Below, in pieces: positions 26,101-35,548 of a stretch of DNA of 64,000 nucleotides. Numbering within the stretch: the first letter of the stretch is position 1; each line of letters opens with the position of its first letter. The notes beneath the pieces were generated by a model. The model saw only the letters and a list, made by a program, of their open reading frames with translations. It did not search any database and was not told the DNA's origin. This DNA comes from Pedobacter yulinensis. Lineage in GTDB: Bacteria > Bacteroidota > Bacteroidia > Sphingobacteriales > Sphingobacteriaceae. Where the stretch lies: positions 372,001 through 436,000 of the forward strand of contig NZ_KZ686270.1 of the NCBI RefSeq assembly GCF_003029735.1. The letters are read 5' to 3'. The translations under genes were made by a program, and so were the position numbers.

Positions 26101-27362
26101 AAGCACAACAGGGAAACAGATTCTTCTTTAATGTAGACTGGATTACGGTCATGCTCTACATAACATTATGTGCGATTGGCTGGGTCAATATCTATGCTGC
26201 AGTGTACAATCCTGAAAAAGCTGATGTTTTCGACTTCTCGGCAAATTACGGCCGCCAACTCATTTTTATTATTTCAGGCCTGGTTCTTGGCTTTTCGCTG
26301 CTGCTTTTTGACGGGAAGTTCTTCAACATTTTTTCGCCGGTTATTTATGGCATCACCATCCTGCTGCTCATTGCCGTACTTTTTATTGGCCGGAATGTAG
26401 GCGGCAACCAGGCATGGATCCCGATCGGCTCTTTCAGGCTTCAGCCTTCAGAATTTGCAAAATTCGGCACAGCCCTGCTGCTTTCCCGGTACGTAAGCAC
26501 GTTCAGCCCCAAGTTTCGCGACCTTAAATCGATCGCCATCGCAGCCGCCATCGTAGCCACTCCTCTGCTGCTGATCCTGAAACAGCCCGATACCGGTTCT
26601 GCGCTCGTGTTCCTTGCCTTTATGTTTCCCCTGTACCGTGAGGGGCTTTCAGGGTACTTCCTGCTTGTTTTTTTAGGTATGATCGTACTGTTCGTGGCCG
26701 ACTTCCTCGTTCCCTATAAAATTCTGATACCTGTCATCGTCGCTGCCGGCGTCGCCTTCATTTACTTTAACCGCCGGCGGCCTAAAAATATGTTTGCCGG
26801 ATTGGTGGTTACGCTGGTGGCTGTTGCTTACCTCTTTCTCGTCAAGCTGGCTTACGATAAGGTTCTGGAACCGCACCAGCGTTCGCGTATCGAGATCATT
26901 CTCGGCCTGAAAACGGATCCTAAAGGTGCCGGGTATAATGTAAATCAGTCTAAAATTGCGATTGGATCAGGACAGGCTTTAGGGCGTGGGTTTTTGCAGG
27001 GAACACAGACAAAATACGGGTATGTGCCAGAACAAAGCACCGATTTTATTTTCTCTACAGTGGGCGAAGAATGGGGGTTTGCCGGCTGTACCGTCGTTGT
27101 TCTCCTGTATTGTTTACTGTTGCTCAGACTGGTAAACCTGGCAGAACGGCAACGTTCTGCATTTTCAAGGGTATACGGTTATGCGGTAGCATGTATTCTC
27201 TTTTTTCACGTGTTCATCAATATTGGCATGACGATAGGCATTGTGCCTGTAATCGGCATTCCACTGCCTTTTTTGAGCTACGGCGGCTCCTCGCTGTGGA
27301 GTTTCACCATCCTGCTTTTCATTTTTTTGAAACTGGATTCAAACCGGATGGGCTTTATTTAA
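26097..27362 (+). CDS. rodA: Peptidoglycan glycosyltransferase RodA (SEDS)
   Basis: The 421-residue SEDS protein has about ten membrane spans. It carries the conserved QPSEFAKFGTALLL block (about 115-130), KQPDTGSALVFL with the essential Asp (about 160-172), and the C-terminal GIPLPFLSYGGSS signature (about 385-397). It polymerises glycan strands together with PBP2, encoded just upstream with an ATGA overlap. It is the last gene of the elongasome cluster. Confidence 0.95.
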   Translation: MKAQQGNRFFFNVDWITVMLYITLCAIGWVNIYAAVYNPEKADVFDFSANYGRQLIFIISGLVLGFSLLLFDGKFFNIFSPVIYGITILLLIAVLFIGRNVGGNQAWIPIGSFRLQPSEFAKFGTALLLSRYVSTFSPKFRDLKSIAIAAAIVATPLLLILKQPDTGSALVFLAFMFPLYREGLSGYFLLVFLGMIVLFVADFLVPYKILIPVIVAAGVAFIYFNRRRPKNMFAGLVVTLVAVAYLFLVKLAYDKVLEPHQRSRIEIILGLKTDPKGAGYNVNQSKIAIGSGQALGRGFLQGTQTKYGYVPEQSTDFIFSTVGEEWGFAGCTVVVLLYCLLLLRLVNLAERQRSAFSRVYGYAVACILFFHVFINIGMTIGIVPVIGIPLPFLSYGGSSLWSFTILLFIFLKLDSNRMGFI

Positions 27363-27437
27363 CGGCAGGTGCCGGGTGCCGAAAGATCACAGTCTTTTCT
27401 GAAAGCAGGGCTTAAAGAGCAAAGAACCGGTAGCCCC

Positions 27438-27496
27438 GCTGTCTGTTATGGCCTTCGTTCCTCAGGGGCCGCCACGCCCATCGGGTTTAGCCGGCA
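27438..27496 (+). repeat. Imperfect intergenic repeat, copy 2
   Basis: This copy, between convergent rodA and the disordered-linker gene, matches 2471-2530 over about 58 bp (GCTGTCTG, TGGCCTTCGT, CCTCAGGG, CCGCC, CATC, GGTTTA and CCGGC blocks in the same order). The rest of the 27363-27537 gap shows no gene. Confidence 0.65.
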
Positions 27497-27537
27497 ACAC
27501 CTGTTACCCTGATCAGGCGCCGCCGCCGGCAAAGCGC

Positions 27538-28710
27538 CTAAGCCGGAAAACGCCTGCGCAACAATTCATACAGTTTGTCTACCGTGAGCTGCTTGGCAGC
27601 CCAGTTATTCTTTGCAGCATAATTTTTCTGCAGAAATGAGTCGGCCGCGTCAAAACCGTTCATTTTATTGACCAAATCAATGGCTTCAGAGTAAGCGAGG
27701 TTGTAGCCGTTAAAAAGTTCGCGGATAAAGAGCAGTTTATCATTCAGGCTAATGGCTTGTTTCAGGTCTGCGATAGGTGCCTGCCCACCCTCCTGTTGTT
27801 TTTCGCCGGCTTCGCGATTCCTGGCGAACAACTCGTTAATGTTTAATTTCTTCTCTTCCGCCGCCAGCTGTTCAACTTGCAGGGGGGCAGCGGGATGTAC
27901 CGGATTCTGCGCGGCGTAAACTGGTTCGTCAGGTGCTTCGTTTACAGGTACCTGTTGGCGTGACATCGTTCCCGGCTCTGAAACGGGTCCTTTTGCAGGT
28001 GCAGATTGTACCGGCCAGGTCCCGGCCTGGTCTTCGTTAATGGTCCCGCCTTTCAAAGGTTCGTCTTGCTCAGGCCAGGCATGCGGCGCAACGTCGTTTG
28101 TTGATACGAGAAAAGGTTCAGGGCCTATTTCGTCTTCGTCATCTGCAGCAACGGCATCCTCATTCCATCCTTCCGGTACGCGCACGGACGTGATATCAAC
28201 CCGGGCTTCATCTTCCTCTGCTCCTGCAATCTGCTCCAGACGCTCTTCATTCTCTGCAAGAGGCGCCTCTATCTCGGCATCTGACCAGTTGGCCGGTTCT
28301 GTACGCTCATTGATAATGAACTCAAACGATTGATGTGAATCGTCAGGTTTGAAGATATCACGGTCAAACTCGGGCCTGGCTGGGGCAGTCTCCGCTTCGG
28401 TTGTTTCGGCCGTTGCCACCGGCTGAACCGGTGCTTCTACGACCGCTGCGCCCGGTTCGGTGCCTATGGCGGTTTCTGCCGACGGCTGGAAATCGCCAGC
28501 CGGTGCAACAGCTGCCGGCTGGTGCGCGCTCTTCTCGTTTAGTTTTTTAATAATGGCGGCATGATCGGCCAGGAAATTTGCATTGGCCAGGAACAATTCG
28601 ACCTCAAGACCCCCGAGTTTTTCAGGACTTTCGGCAAGGTAAGCGTATTGTTCGTTGAGTTCGTCGAGAATTGTTCCCAGTTTTCTAAAAATTTCCTGTT
28701 GGTTCATCAT
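27538..28710 (-). CDS. Conserved hypothetical protein with long disordered acidic linker
   Basis: The 390-residue protein has a helical N-terminal block (about 1-60, MMNQQEIFRKLGTILDELNE) and a low-complexity Ala/Pro/Glu-rich middle (about 65-285). A compact helical C-terminal block (about 290-390) contains LKQAISLNDKLLFIRELFNG and LTVDKLYELLRRRF. It has no signal peptide or membrane span. The C-terminal block resembles a conserved domain often seen in Sphingobacteria, but I cannot name a function. It is convergent with rodA and divergent from tdk. Confidence 0.8.
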   Translation of the reverse strand: MMNQQEIFRKLGTILDELNEQYAYLAESPEKLGGLEVELFLANANFLADHAAIIKKLNEKSAHQPAAVAPAGDFQPSAETAIGTEPGAAVVEAPVQPVATAETTEAETAPARPEFDRDIFKPDDSHQSFEFIINERTEPANWSDAEIEAPLAENEERLEQIAGAEEDEARVDITSVRVPEGWNEDAVAADDEDEIGPEPFLVSTNDVAPHAWPEQDEPLKGGTINEDQAGTWPVQSAPAKGPVSEPGTMSRQQVPVNEAPDEPVYAAQNPVHPAAPLQVEQLAAEEKKLNINELFARNREAGEKQQEGGQAPIADLKQAISLNDKLLFIRELFNGYNLAYSEAIDLVNKMNGFDAADSFLQKNYAAKNNWAAKQLTVDKLYELLRRRFPA

Positions 28711-28806
28711 GCTATATTAACGCCCAAAGGGCCCTTTTGTTGGTAACTTGCGCTCCAAAAATAGCACAAAATTCCGAAATTAGCCGGCCGGAACAAGGCA
28801 CGACAC

Positions 28807-29382
28807 ATGTTATTCAGCGAACAGAAATCAAGAAGAGGGGCATTTACAGGCAGCATCGAGGTGATTTGCGGATCCATGTTCTCAGGAAAAACGGAAGAGT
28901 TGCTCAGGCGGCTTAAGCGTGCCCAGATTGCCAGGCTCGAAGTCGAGATCTTCAAGCCTGTTACAGACACCCGTTATGATGACATTGCAGTGGTTTCGCA
29001 CGATCTGAATTCCATTCAATCTACACCCGTTCAAAACGCTCAGGCAATTCTGTTACTAGGTGCCAACACCCAGGTTGTTGGTATTGATGAAGCGCAGTTT
29101 TTTGATCAGGACTTGCCCGAAGTTTGTAACAAACTTGCGCAGAAAGGTGTACGCGTGATCGTCGCAGGCCTGGACATGGACTTTCAGGGACGCCCGTTCG
29201 GGCCAGTTCCTGCACTTATGGCGATTGCCGAGCACATCACTAAAGTTCATGCTGTCTGCGTTTGCTGTGGCAGCGCCGCTATGTATTCGTTCCGGAAGGT
29301 AGCCAACAGCGCGCGCGTCATGCTCGGCGAAAAAGAAAGTTATGAGCCCCGGTGCCGCGTGTGCTTTCATACCGAGGCGTAG
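28807..29382 (+). CDS. tdk: Thymidine kinase
   Basis: The 191-residue type II thymidine kinase salvages thymidine with ATP. It carries the P-loop GSMFSGKT (residues 22-29), the DEAQFF block with the catalytic Glu (about 95-100), the lasso/substrate block, and a zinc site from CVCC (near 150) and CRVC (near 185). It is divergent from the disordered-linker gene and convergent with the sensor kinase (20 bp between). Confidence 0.95.
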   Translation: MLFSEQKSRRGAFTGSIEVICGSMFSGKTEELLRRLKRAQIARLEVEIFKPVTDTRYDDIAVVSHDLNSIQSTPVQNAQAILLLGANTQVVGIDEAQFFDQDLPEVCNKLAQKGVRVIVAGLDMDFQGRPFGPVPALMAIAEHITKVHAVCVCCGSAAMYSFRKVANSARVMLGEKESYEPRCRVCFHTEA

Positions 29383-29402
29383 CGCTGACACCTGCCTTGT
29401 GG

Positions 29403-31442
29403 CTAATGAACGGCCAGTTCGTAACGCGCAGGCAGATCTATGGTGGCAATCGTGCCCGGAACCCCTTTTTCCCGCGTACCAATATTAAAGCTGGCGCGCG
29501 CATCACGGTAAAGGTTGTTTAACATCGAAACGCGTTCGCGGATTGCGGAAAGTCCGATTGATTTTCCCTTCACCGTATCGCCGAGTGCGGCAGGTTTGGA
29601 CGCCTGCATGCCCACCCCGTCGTCTTCTACAACGAACCGTATCCCGTTGTCGGTTTGCTTCAGCACAATGTCAATCTGCGTTCCGTTTCCAGCCTGTAAA
29701 CCATGATGAATCGAATTCTCTATCAACGGCTGCACGAGCATTGGCGGCAGCATCAGCCCTGCCAGATCAATTTCGGGATCAACCCGAAAAGAATAACCAA
29801 ACCGGTGGTCGAAACGGATCGATTCCAGTTCTGCATACAGCTTCAGCACTTTCCATTCCCGTTCAGCAGGTACCAGGCTCTGCGTGGAATTTTCAAGGAT
29901 GAGCCTGCTTAACGCGGCAAATTTCTGGATCAGACGGCTCGCGGTGCGCGCATCGTTATCGAGCACATAAGACTCAATCGAATTCAGTACATTAAAAATA
30001 AAGTGCGGGTTCATTTGTGCGCGAATGGCCTTCAGTTCGCTTTCAGAAAGTCTGCTCCGGTGCAGCAGTTCCCGCTCTTTTGCTTCAGCTTCTTTTTGCC
30101 TGAGCCGGTGTGTAAGCCGCAATTGCCTGATCCTGAACCGGTAAACGATGATGAGAAAGCCAGATACCAGCAAGACCCCAATAATTGCACCATACAGCCA
30201 CATTTGCCTGATTTTGAACTTGTTCAGTTCGATCTGTTTGTCCCGTAACCGGAGCTCGCGTAACGACTCCAGCCGGGCAAGTTTATTTTTATTTTCCTGC
30301 GAGTAAATGGAGTCGTTCAGTCTGACGGCAAGTTTCATGTTGATGAGGGCCTCCCTGTACCTGCCGGTTGCTTCCTGAACCTGAGCAAGATTGTCGGCAA
30401 AGTAGGCAAGGTTATCCGGGTCTTTGACCAGACGGCTCATGGCCATCGTCTTTGTCAAAAAATATGCGGCTTTAGACAATAGCGCCGCCTTGGTCGCAGC
30501 ATTAAGCTGTACCGGCCGGCCGCCTATACTGTCATGCAGCGCCATTGCAGCATACGTGCCGCCAATATTCCCAAGATTGGTAATCGCTTCCAGGCGTTTC
30601 GGATTACTGGACTCAAAAAGCGTTTGTGCATGCAACAGGAGGGCAATCTTGCGTTGTTTATCACGCTCAAACAGCAGTGCGTAATGGCTCAGTACCGTGG
30701 CTTCTGCAAAGCTGTCGCCTGTCCTCCTCGCCAAGCCTAAAGCAGCCCGGTAATGCGCTTCGCCCGCGGCAGGATGTCCCTGTGCAACAAGAACGTTTCC
30801 CATCATATCCAGAACGTCGGCAGTCTGCAACAGGTCTTCGCTCTTCCTGGCAATTGCAAGGGCTTTGCGGCAATAGAATATGGCGCGATCATAATTTTGC
30901 TGCGCAAAAAACAAGGAGACCACATTGTTATAACAAAGCGATATTAAACTCCGGTCTGTCGTCTTCTCAGCTTCAGCAATGGCAAGGAGGGTATAACGGA
31001 GGGCCCGTACATTGTCTGAGACGTGCTGGTAGGCCGCACCGATATTATTCAGGCTTGCCGCTACATTGCGCGTATGGCCGAGCTGTTTATAAATCGTATA
31101 GGCAGAATCATAATGACTGATCGACTCCAGGTCACGCCCATCATAACTCATGAGATTCCCTTTATTGGTGTGAAAAGCGGCAATACCCTTGGCCCACCTC
31201 AGCCGTTCGGCCAGCCGGCTTCCCTGGCGGGTGAAATACCAGGACGAATCGGTATCAAAAAAACGGTAGGTATCTGCCAGATGATACATTGTTTTTACAA
31301 GACCTGTATCCTGCTTTGCCCCTGCCAGGGCGCCGCGCAGGGAATCGATCTTTGAACGCGGCTGCCTCGCCGCAAGCGGCGCCGTATACACCGCGAGCGC
31401 CAACCCGATCAATACCATTCTCAGTAGCTGTGTTTTTTTCAT
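29403..31442 (-). CDS. LytS/YpdA-type sensor histidine kinase with TPR sensor region
   Basis: The 679-residue protein has a signal sequence (MKKTQLLRMVLIGLALAVYT), a periplasmic tetratricopeptide-like region (about 30-390, repeats such as AASLNNIGAAYQHVSDNVRA), one transmembrane helix (about 413-433, YGAIIGVLLVSGFLIIVY), a short coiled coil, the His_kinase block RAQMNPHFIFNVLNSIESY with the phospho-His near 479, and a HATPase domain (LIENSIHHGL, VEDDGVGM, GLSAIRERV). Its likely partner is the LytTR regulator at 35549-36274. ATG 31442 is preferred over 31478 because it begins the signal sequence. Confidence 0.88.
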   Translation of the reverse strand: MKKTQLLRMVLIGLALAVYTAPLAARQPRSKIDSLRGALAGAKQDTGLVKTMYHLADTYRFFDTDSSWYFTRQGSRLAERLRWAKGIAAFHTNKGNLMSYDGRDLESISHYDSAYTIYKQLGHTRNVAASLNNIGAAYQHVSDNVRALRYTLLAIAEAEKTTDRSLISLCYNNVVSLFFAQQNYDRAIFYCRKALAIARKSEDLLQTADVLDMMGNVLVAQGHPAAGEAHYRAALGLARRTGDSFAEATVLSHYALLFERDKQRKIALLLHAQTLFESSNPKRLEAITNLGNIGGTYAAMALHDSIGGRPVQLNAATKAALLSKAAYFLTKTMAMSRLVKDPDNLAYFADNLAQVQEATGRYREALINMKLAVRLNDSIYSQENKNKLARLESLRELRLRDKQIELNKFKIRQMWLYGAIIGVLLVSGFLIIVYRFRIRQLRLTHRLRQKEAEAKERELLHRSRLSESELKAIRAQMNPHFIFNVLNSIESYVLDNDARTASRLIQKFAALSRLILENSTQSLVPAEREWKVLKLYAELESIRFDHRFGYSFRVDPEIDLAGLMLPPMLVQPLIENSIHHGLQAGNGTQIDIVLKQTDNGIRFVVEDDGVGMQASKPAALGDTVKGKSIGLSAIRERVSMLNNLYRDARASFNIGTREKGVPGTIATIDLPARYELAVH

Positions 31443-31739
31443 AGGTGGCAACTTTGGGAAAGGCAACGCGCTGTACAAAAGCCAGTTGCTGCCTGCTTAA
31501 AAGTAGTTAAAATCAGACGGCCTAACAGATTTTTTGTCTGAACACCCCGGTTTGACTGCGTGAACATACCCTTTCGGTGAGGCGGGGTCACTGCTGCAGG
31601 TTCATTACGCCTCGCGGGCGCATTACTTATTAAAAGGGTCCTTCCACACCCGGAATGCTCCGCGCCACGCATTGAAGACGCCCGGTGCATTTAAGATACG
31701 CTTCTTTATGGCGCGAATACCCGCACTTAAAACTCAAAT

Positions 31740-32477
31740 ATGAAAGACATGATCCTGAAACTGCTTCTCGTTGCAATTATTGCATCGGCATGCAAAAAGA
31801 AATCTGTTCAAGACGGAACACCTGCACCAGAAGGCTTGACGCAATTAACCGAAACTGCAAACGGCATCACCTACCGGCTTATCACGCCAATTGAAACGCA
31901 GCACCTGAAAGGAATACTTGTTATTGGCAGCGGCAATGATGAGAACAATCCCGGTCCGGGGGCACTGGATGGAGCCGCAGAAAATGCCGTATGCCAGAAA
32001 GCAGCGGCAGCGGGATATGCAGCAGCCATCGTTGCCTATCGAAGTGGCAGGGGCATGGGCTGGAACGACCGGGCCACGCAGATGGGGCAGGACTTTGACC
32101 GGTGTATTTCTGCACTTGCCCAAAAATACGGAATACCAAAAAGCCGTTCAGTTGCGGGTGGATTCTCTTATACCTCCTATATGCTGCTTACCGAAATTTC
32201 GGCCGGCAACAGCCTGAACTATTGCCAGGGCTTGCTGGCTGCCTGCGGCTCGGCCGGTGCCTGGAATGCGCAAAACTTTAAAATCCCGATATACAGCATA
32301 ACCTGCAGTGGCGGAGCTGACGGAGCATATGCCGGTCAGGCATTGTACGACCAGATTCCCGTCAACTCACCGGTTAAGGGGAAAAGCGCCGGCCTGACCG
32401 ACACTACCTGCAGCACCCATTGCGGCGGCAATTGGACTGACCTGCTTGTGGCGCAGACAAAAGCCTGGTTACCCTGA
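31740..32477 (+). CDS. Lipoprotein with alpha/beta-hydrolase-like fold
   Basis: The 245-residue protein has a lipoprotein signal with Cys18 (IIASACKKK). The mature part alternates strands and helices as in alpha/beta hydrolases: LKGILVIGSG, AAAIVAYRSG, and a nucleophile-elbow-like AGGFSYTSYML with Ser near 143. Near the C-terminus lie an Asp-containing stretch and THCGG. The catalytic assignment is tentative. It begins the envelope-gene run divergent from the sensor kinase. It is separated from the next gene by 216 bp, so it may be its own transcript. Confidence 0.6.
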   Translation: MKDMILKLLLVAIIASACKKKSVQDGTPAPEGLTQLTETANGITYRLITPIETQHLKGILVIGSGNDENNPGPGALDGAAENAVCQKAAAAGYAAAIVAYRSGRGMGWNDRATQMGQDFDRCISALAQKYGIPKSRSVAGGFSYTSYMLLTEISAGNSLNYCQGLLAACGSAGAWNAQNFKIPIYSITCSGGADGAYAGQALYDQIPVNSPVKGKSAGLTDTTCSTHCGGNWTDLLVAQTKAWLP

Positions 32478-32693
32478 GCTGGTGCGGTTGCTGTGCGGGC
32501 AGGTCTGGCAGTCCTCGTCGCAACCGCCCCTTCTTTCCTGCAAGGTGCAACAGAAACCCCCAGCAAACCAACTACTTCGCTCGCGCGGCAACCCGCTTTA
32601 CTCATTGCAAACGGGCGTTCGCTCGGTCCTGCGAAACACATAAAAGTCTCCTGCTACCTTGCCTTCATAAACACTTACTCAACCTAAAAAAAC

Positions 32694-33374
32694 ATGGAAA
32701 AGTTAAAAACACTAACGGCAGCCCTCTCGCTTGTGGCGCTGCTTATCGCATTTAATGCCTGTAAAAAAGGCGGGAGTGGTTCAGAACCTGAACAATCCAT
32801 AAACTGGACCGACTACTACATTGCCGGGAAAGTGGTGTTTCAGCCCGGAACCAATGTACCCTACGTCATTACCTTCAAGCCAAATGCCCAGGCAGTCATT
32901 CAATGGGGCGACGGCAGTGAAAATGCCAATTATACATTTCAAAACGGCTCATTAAAACTTGATCTGGGTGGCGGTGGCGATGTTTTCAACTTCAAAATTG
33001 AAGGCGAAGCGATCACAGACCTGACTACTCAAGGCGAGACGGAGCTGGCAAGTTATACGCTTGAAAAGGTTCCTGCCCAGAATGCCCTGGCGGGAGCCGT
33101 TTATAGCGGATCTTTTCGCACAGCCGGCAGCCCGCTTATGGTTCTCAGCAAGCTCAAGTTTACAGAAAATAAGTACGGGGAATCAACGTTGAACGAGCCC
33201 GTTCCGAACAAAGACTATACGCCCATACAACATGTTGCGGGAACGGGTGTTTCGGGTTCAAATGGAACCATCACCTTTTTCGTACTGATTGCGGGCAAGC
33301 TGGAGGCTGCCCGGTACACACATGATGTCAATGGCCTGAAAACCATAGCTACAGGAACATTTACCAAACAATAA
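32694..33374 (+). CDS. Lipoprotein of unknown function
   Basis: The 226-residue protein has a lipoprotein signal with Cys23 (AFNACKKG). The mature part is beta-rich without known motifs (INWTDYYIAGKVVFQPG, VIQWGDGSENANYTF). It is followed 13 bp later by another unknown lipoprotein, so they are probably co-transcribed. No function can be assigned. Confidence 0.65.
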   Translation: MEKLKTLTAALSLVALLIAFNACKKGGSGSEPEQSINWTDYYIAGKVVFQPGTNVPYVITFKPNAQAVIQWGDGSENANYTFQNGSLKLDLGGGGDVFNFKIEGEAITDLTTQGETELASYTLEKVPAQNALAGAVYSGSFRTAGSPLMVLSKLKFTENKYGESTLNEPVPNKDYTPIQHVAGTGVSGSNGTITFFVLIAGKLEAARYTHDVNGLKTIATGTFTKQ

Positions 33375-33387
33375 ATCGAAAACGATC

Positions 33388-33849
33388 ATGAAAATCTTAA
33401 AAAACTTCCTGCGCACTGCGGCACTTATCGCCCTGATCGGATCAGGTCAGGCCTGCAAAAAGAACAACACCGGCAACCAGGATTCGGAGTTTAAATACAC
33501 CTATCAGAACAAAACCGTTGCCCTGGCCGGCGGCACCTATCTGCTGGCAGATGGCCAGGCACACCTATTCCTGGAACCCGCGGGTGTTCATGGTGCCGTT
33601 CACTTTATCTTCAGCAATTCCAACAAAATCCCGACCGGCACCTACTCACTGAACGGCAATTCCAGCACGCCCACGAACTTTGTTGCAGGTAGTCTTGGCT
33701 CGTCTGAAGCCTCGCCATTAGGCGACGCGATGACCGGCGGCAAGGTCACCATCGAACGCAGCGGAGGCGGCTATGCGGTCTCTTTCGATGTAAATACCGC
33801 GAAGGGCAATGCAAAGGGAGATTTTACCGGAAATTTCAAAGCCAGATAA
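33388..33849 (+). CDS. Lipoprotein of unknown function, beta-rich
   Basis: The 153-residue protein has a lipoprotein signal with Cys24 (GSGQACKK). The mature beta-rich chain (VALAGGTYLLADGQAHLFL, ending GNAKGDFTGNFKAR) resembles small Bacteroidota surface lipoproteins but has no assigned family that I recognise. It is tightly spaced with the genes before and after. Confidence 0.65.
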   Translation: MKILKNFLRTAALIALIGSGQACKKNNTGNQDSEFKYTYQNKTVALAGGTYLLADGQAHLFLEPAGVHGAVHFIFSNSNKIPTGTYSLNGNSSTPTNFVAGSLGSSEASPLGDAMTGGKVTIERSGGGYAVSFDVNTAKGNAKGDFTGNFKAR

Positions 33850-33865
33850 CGCAATCGCCATGATT

Positions 33866-34798
33866 ATGAAGACCCTTATTCATCGCCTGCTGCTGCTCAG
33901 TTTATTGGCAGCAGGCTTTTCGTCCTGCAAGAAAGACCGGAACACAGAAACTGATGATTCGTGTGCGGTTCCCGAGTACCAGGTTTCGGCCAGCGTGGAT
34001 ATTGACCGGCCCTGTGCACTGGCCGTCTCTGCCAGTGGCCTTGTAGCCGTAACCGAATATAAGCAGCCTTATGGTTCGGCCGGGTTAACCAAACTTTTCG
34101 CCAGCTACAGCGACCTGTTAGCCGGGAAACCACCCCTGCAGGTCTGGCAGAACGTCGCCGCCGAGGCTCTCGCTTTCGACCGGAACGAAAACCTTTACGT
34201 GACCGAGACTGAGGCTACTGCAAGCATTGTAATTTACCGCAAGACGGTCCAGGCAGGAGGCATCTCCTATCAGTACCTGAAGCGTATCCAGGGCGGCTTT
34301 AACAACCCCCGGGGAATTGCCTTTGACAGCCGCAACCGATTGTACCTTGCTGACGATGGAAACGACCGTCTGCTCCGGTTTGACGCCCCCGTGCTCAACG
34401 ATAACTTCCAGATTGTTGCGGGGGTGTTTGGCAACCCCAAAGGCCTGGCCATTGCAGCAGACACCATTTACATTACTGGCTATAACCGGAACCAGATTTA
34501 CAAATATGGCCTTACAGCCGCTGGCCGTTTTGGGGCGGGCGAAGCAATTGCGCTCGGGAAGCCGGTCGATGTAGCTATTTCCGGGACGACGCTTGCCATT
34601 GCAAGCCCCGATGCAGCTTCGATCACCTTGTACGACAGCAGAAAAGTGAAAACGAATCTTTCAGACGCCCCGTGCACAAAAAGCCTCACAACCAGCGGAG
34701 CACTCTACGGATTGGCCTTTGTCTCGACGCCGCGTGGGTTGTCGCTCCTCTCAGCCCAGCACAGCCGAAACAAAATTGTACTCTATGAACCGAAATAA
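33866..34798 (+). CDS. NHL-like beta-propeller lipoprotein
   Basis: The 310-residue protein has a lipoprotein signal with Cys20 (AGFSSCKK). At least two NHL-like repeats are visible: NPRGIAFDSRNRLYLADDGN and NPKGLAIAADTIYITGYNRN, with further degenerate blades. Such propellers usually bind proteins, sugars or small ligands. ATG 33860 and the longer frame to 33809 are alternative starts; 33866 gives the usual signal peptide. It lies 16 bp after the preceding lipoprotein gene. Confidence 0.65.
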   Translation: MKTLIHRLLLLSLLAAGFSSCKKDRNTETDDSCAVPEYQVSASVDIDRPCALAVSASGLVAVTEYKQPYGSAGLTKLFASYSDLLAGKPPLQVWQNVAAEALAFDRNENLYVTETEATASIVIYRKTVQAGGISYQYLKRIQGGFNNPRGIAFDSRNRLYLADDGNDRLLRFDAPVLNDNFQIVAGVFGNPKGLAIAADTIYITGYNRNQIYKYGLTAAGRFGAGEAIALGKPVDVAISGTTLAIASPDAASITLYDSRKVKTNLSDAPCTKSLTTSGALYGLAFVSTPRGLSLLSAQHSRNKIVLYEPK

Positions 34799-34805
34799 AT
34801 CAATC

Positions 34806-35480
34806 ATGAAAACAATAATCCTTTACTTCGCCCTTGTTCTGGGGCTTGCAGCCACAGCGCTCGCACAAACAAAAAAAACTGTAAAAAAATCTGCTGCTAC
34901 GACAAAGAAAGCACCAGCCACAGCGACCACGACGAGGAAAGCGCCAGCAGCTAAAAGGTCCTCAACTGCGGTAACAAAGCCGCAGCCGGCTTCGGCACAG
35001 GTTCGCAACAACCACCGGCCCGTGCAGAGCGAACCGGAAGCCTCCTATAAAACGGCCCTTGGTGTTAAATTTCTCTGGGGCATCGCGCTGACTGGAAAAC
35101 ATTTTTTTTCGCAGAAGCACGGCGCCGAAGCCATCGTTCGCTACCACGGGTATGCCGGCGTAGGCAATGACATTAATTTAACGCTGTTGTATGAATATCA
35201 CAGGAAATTCGGGCAGCCGGCGGGCCTTAGCTGGTACCTGGGGGGCGGCGCGCAGGCTGGCAACTTTACGTATAAAGGAATCTACAACAATCCGGCTGCG
35301 GGTAACGATTCGCAAATGTACTATGGCGTTTCAGGCGTGGCTGGTCTTGAATACAAATTTAGAAGCCTTCCACTTGCAGTCAGTGCAGACTGGCAGCCCG
35401 TATTTTTACTCCAGGACTATTCGGATCGTACAGGTTTCGCAGCAGAGAACGGGGGGCTTGGCCTGAAATACACTTTCTAA
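34806..35480 (+). CDS. Outer-membrane beta-barrel protein with Lys/Ala-rich N-terminal linker
   Basis: The 224-residue protein has a signal peptide (MKTIILYFALVLGLAATALA), then about 60 residues almost solely of Lys, Ala, Thr, Pro and Arg (about 21-85, repeats of KKAPAT/RKAPAAK type). A small barrel domain (about 95-224) ends in aromatic-rich strands (LGLKYTF). The basic linker could bind peptidoglycan, LPS phosphates or nucleic acid; that is inference. It starts 7 bp after the propeller gene. Confidence 0.65.
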   Translation: MKTIILYFALVLGLAATALAQTKKTVKKSAATTKKAPATATTTRKAPAAKRSSTAVTKPQPASAQVRNNHRPVQSEPEASYKTALGVKFLWGIALTGKHFFSQKHGAEAIVRYHGYAGVGNDINLTLLYEYHRKFGQPAGLSWYLGGGAQAGNFTYKGIYNNPAAGNDSQMYYGVSGVAGLEYKFRSLPLAVSADWQPVFLLQDYSDRTGFAAENGGLGLKYTF

Positions 35481-35548
35481 GAAACAGCTGCCGCTACCAA
35501 TTGGTAATCAGGTAGCAATAAACGATATTTATGTTTTACACGCCCCCT

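Noticed and set aside
28723..28738. 12-bp perfect palindrome AAAGGGCCCTTT before the disordered-linker gene
   Set aside because: Short GC-centred palindromes occur by chance; no second copy or promoter relation was seen.
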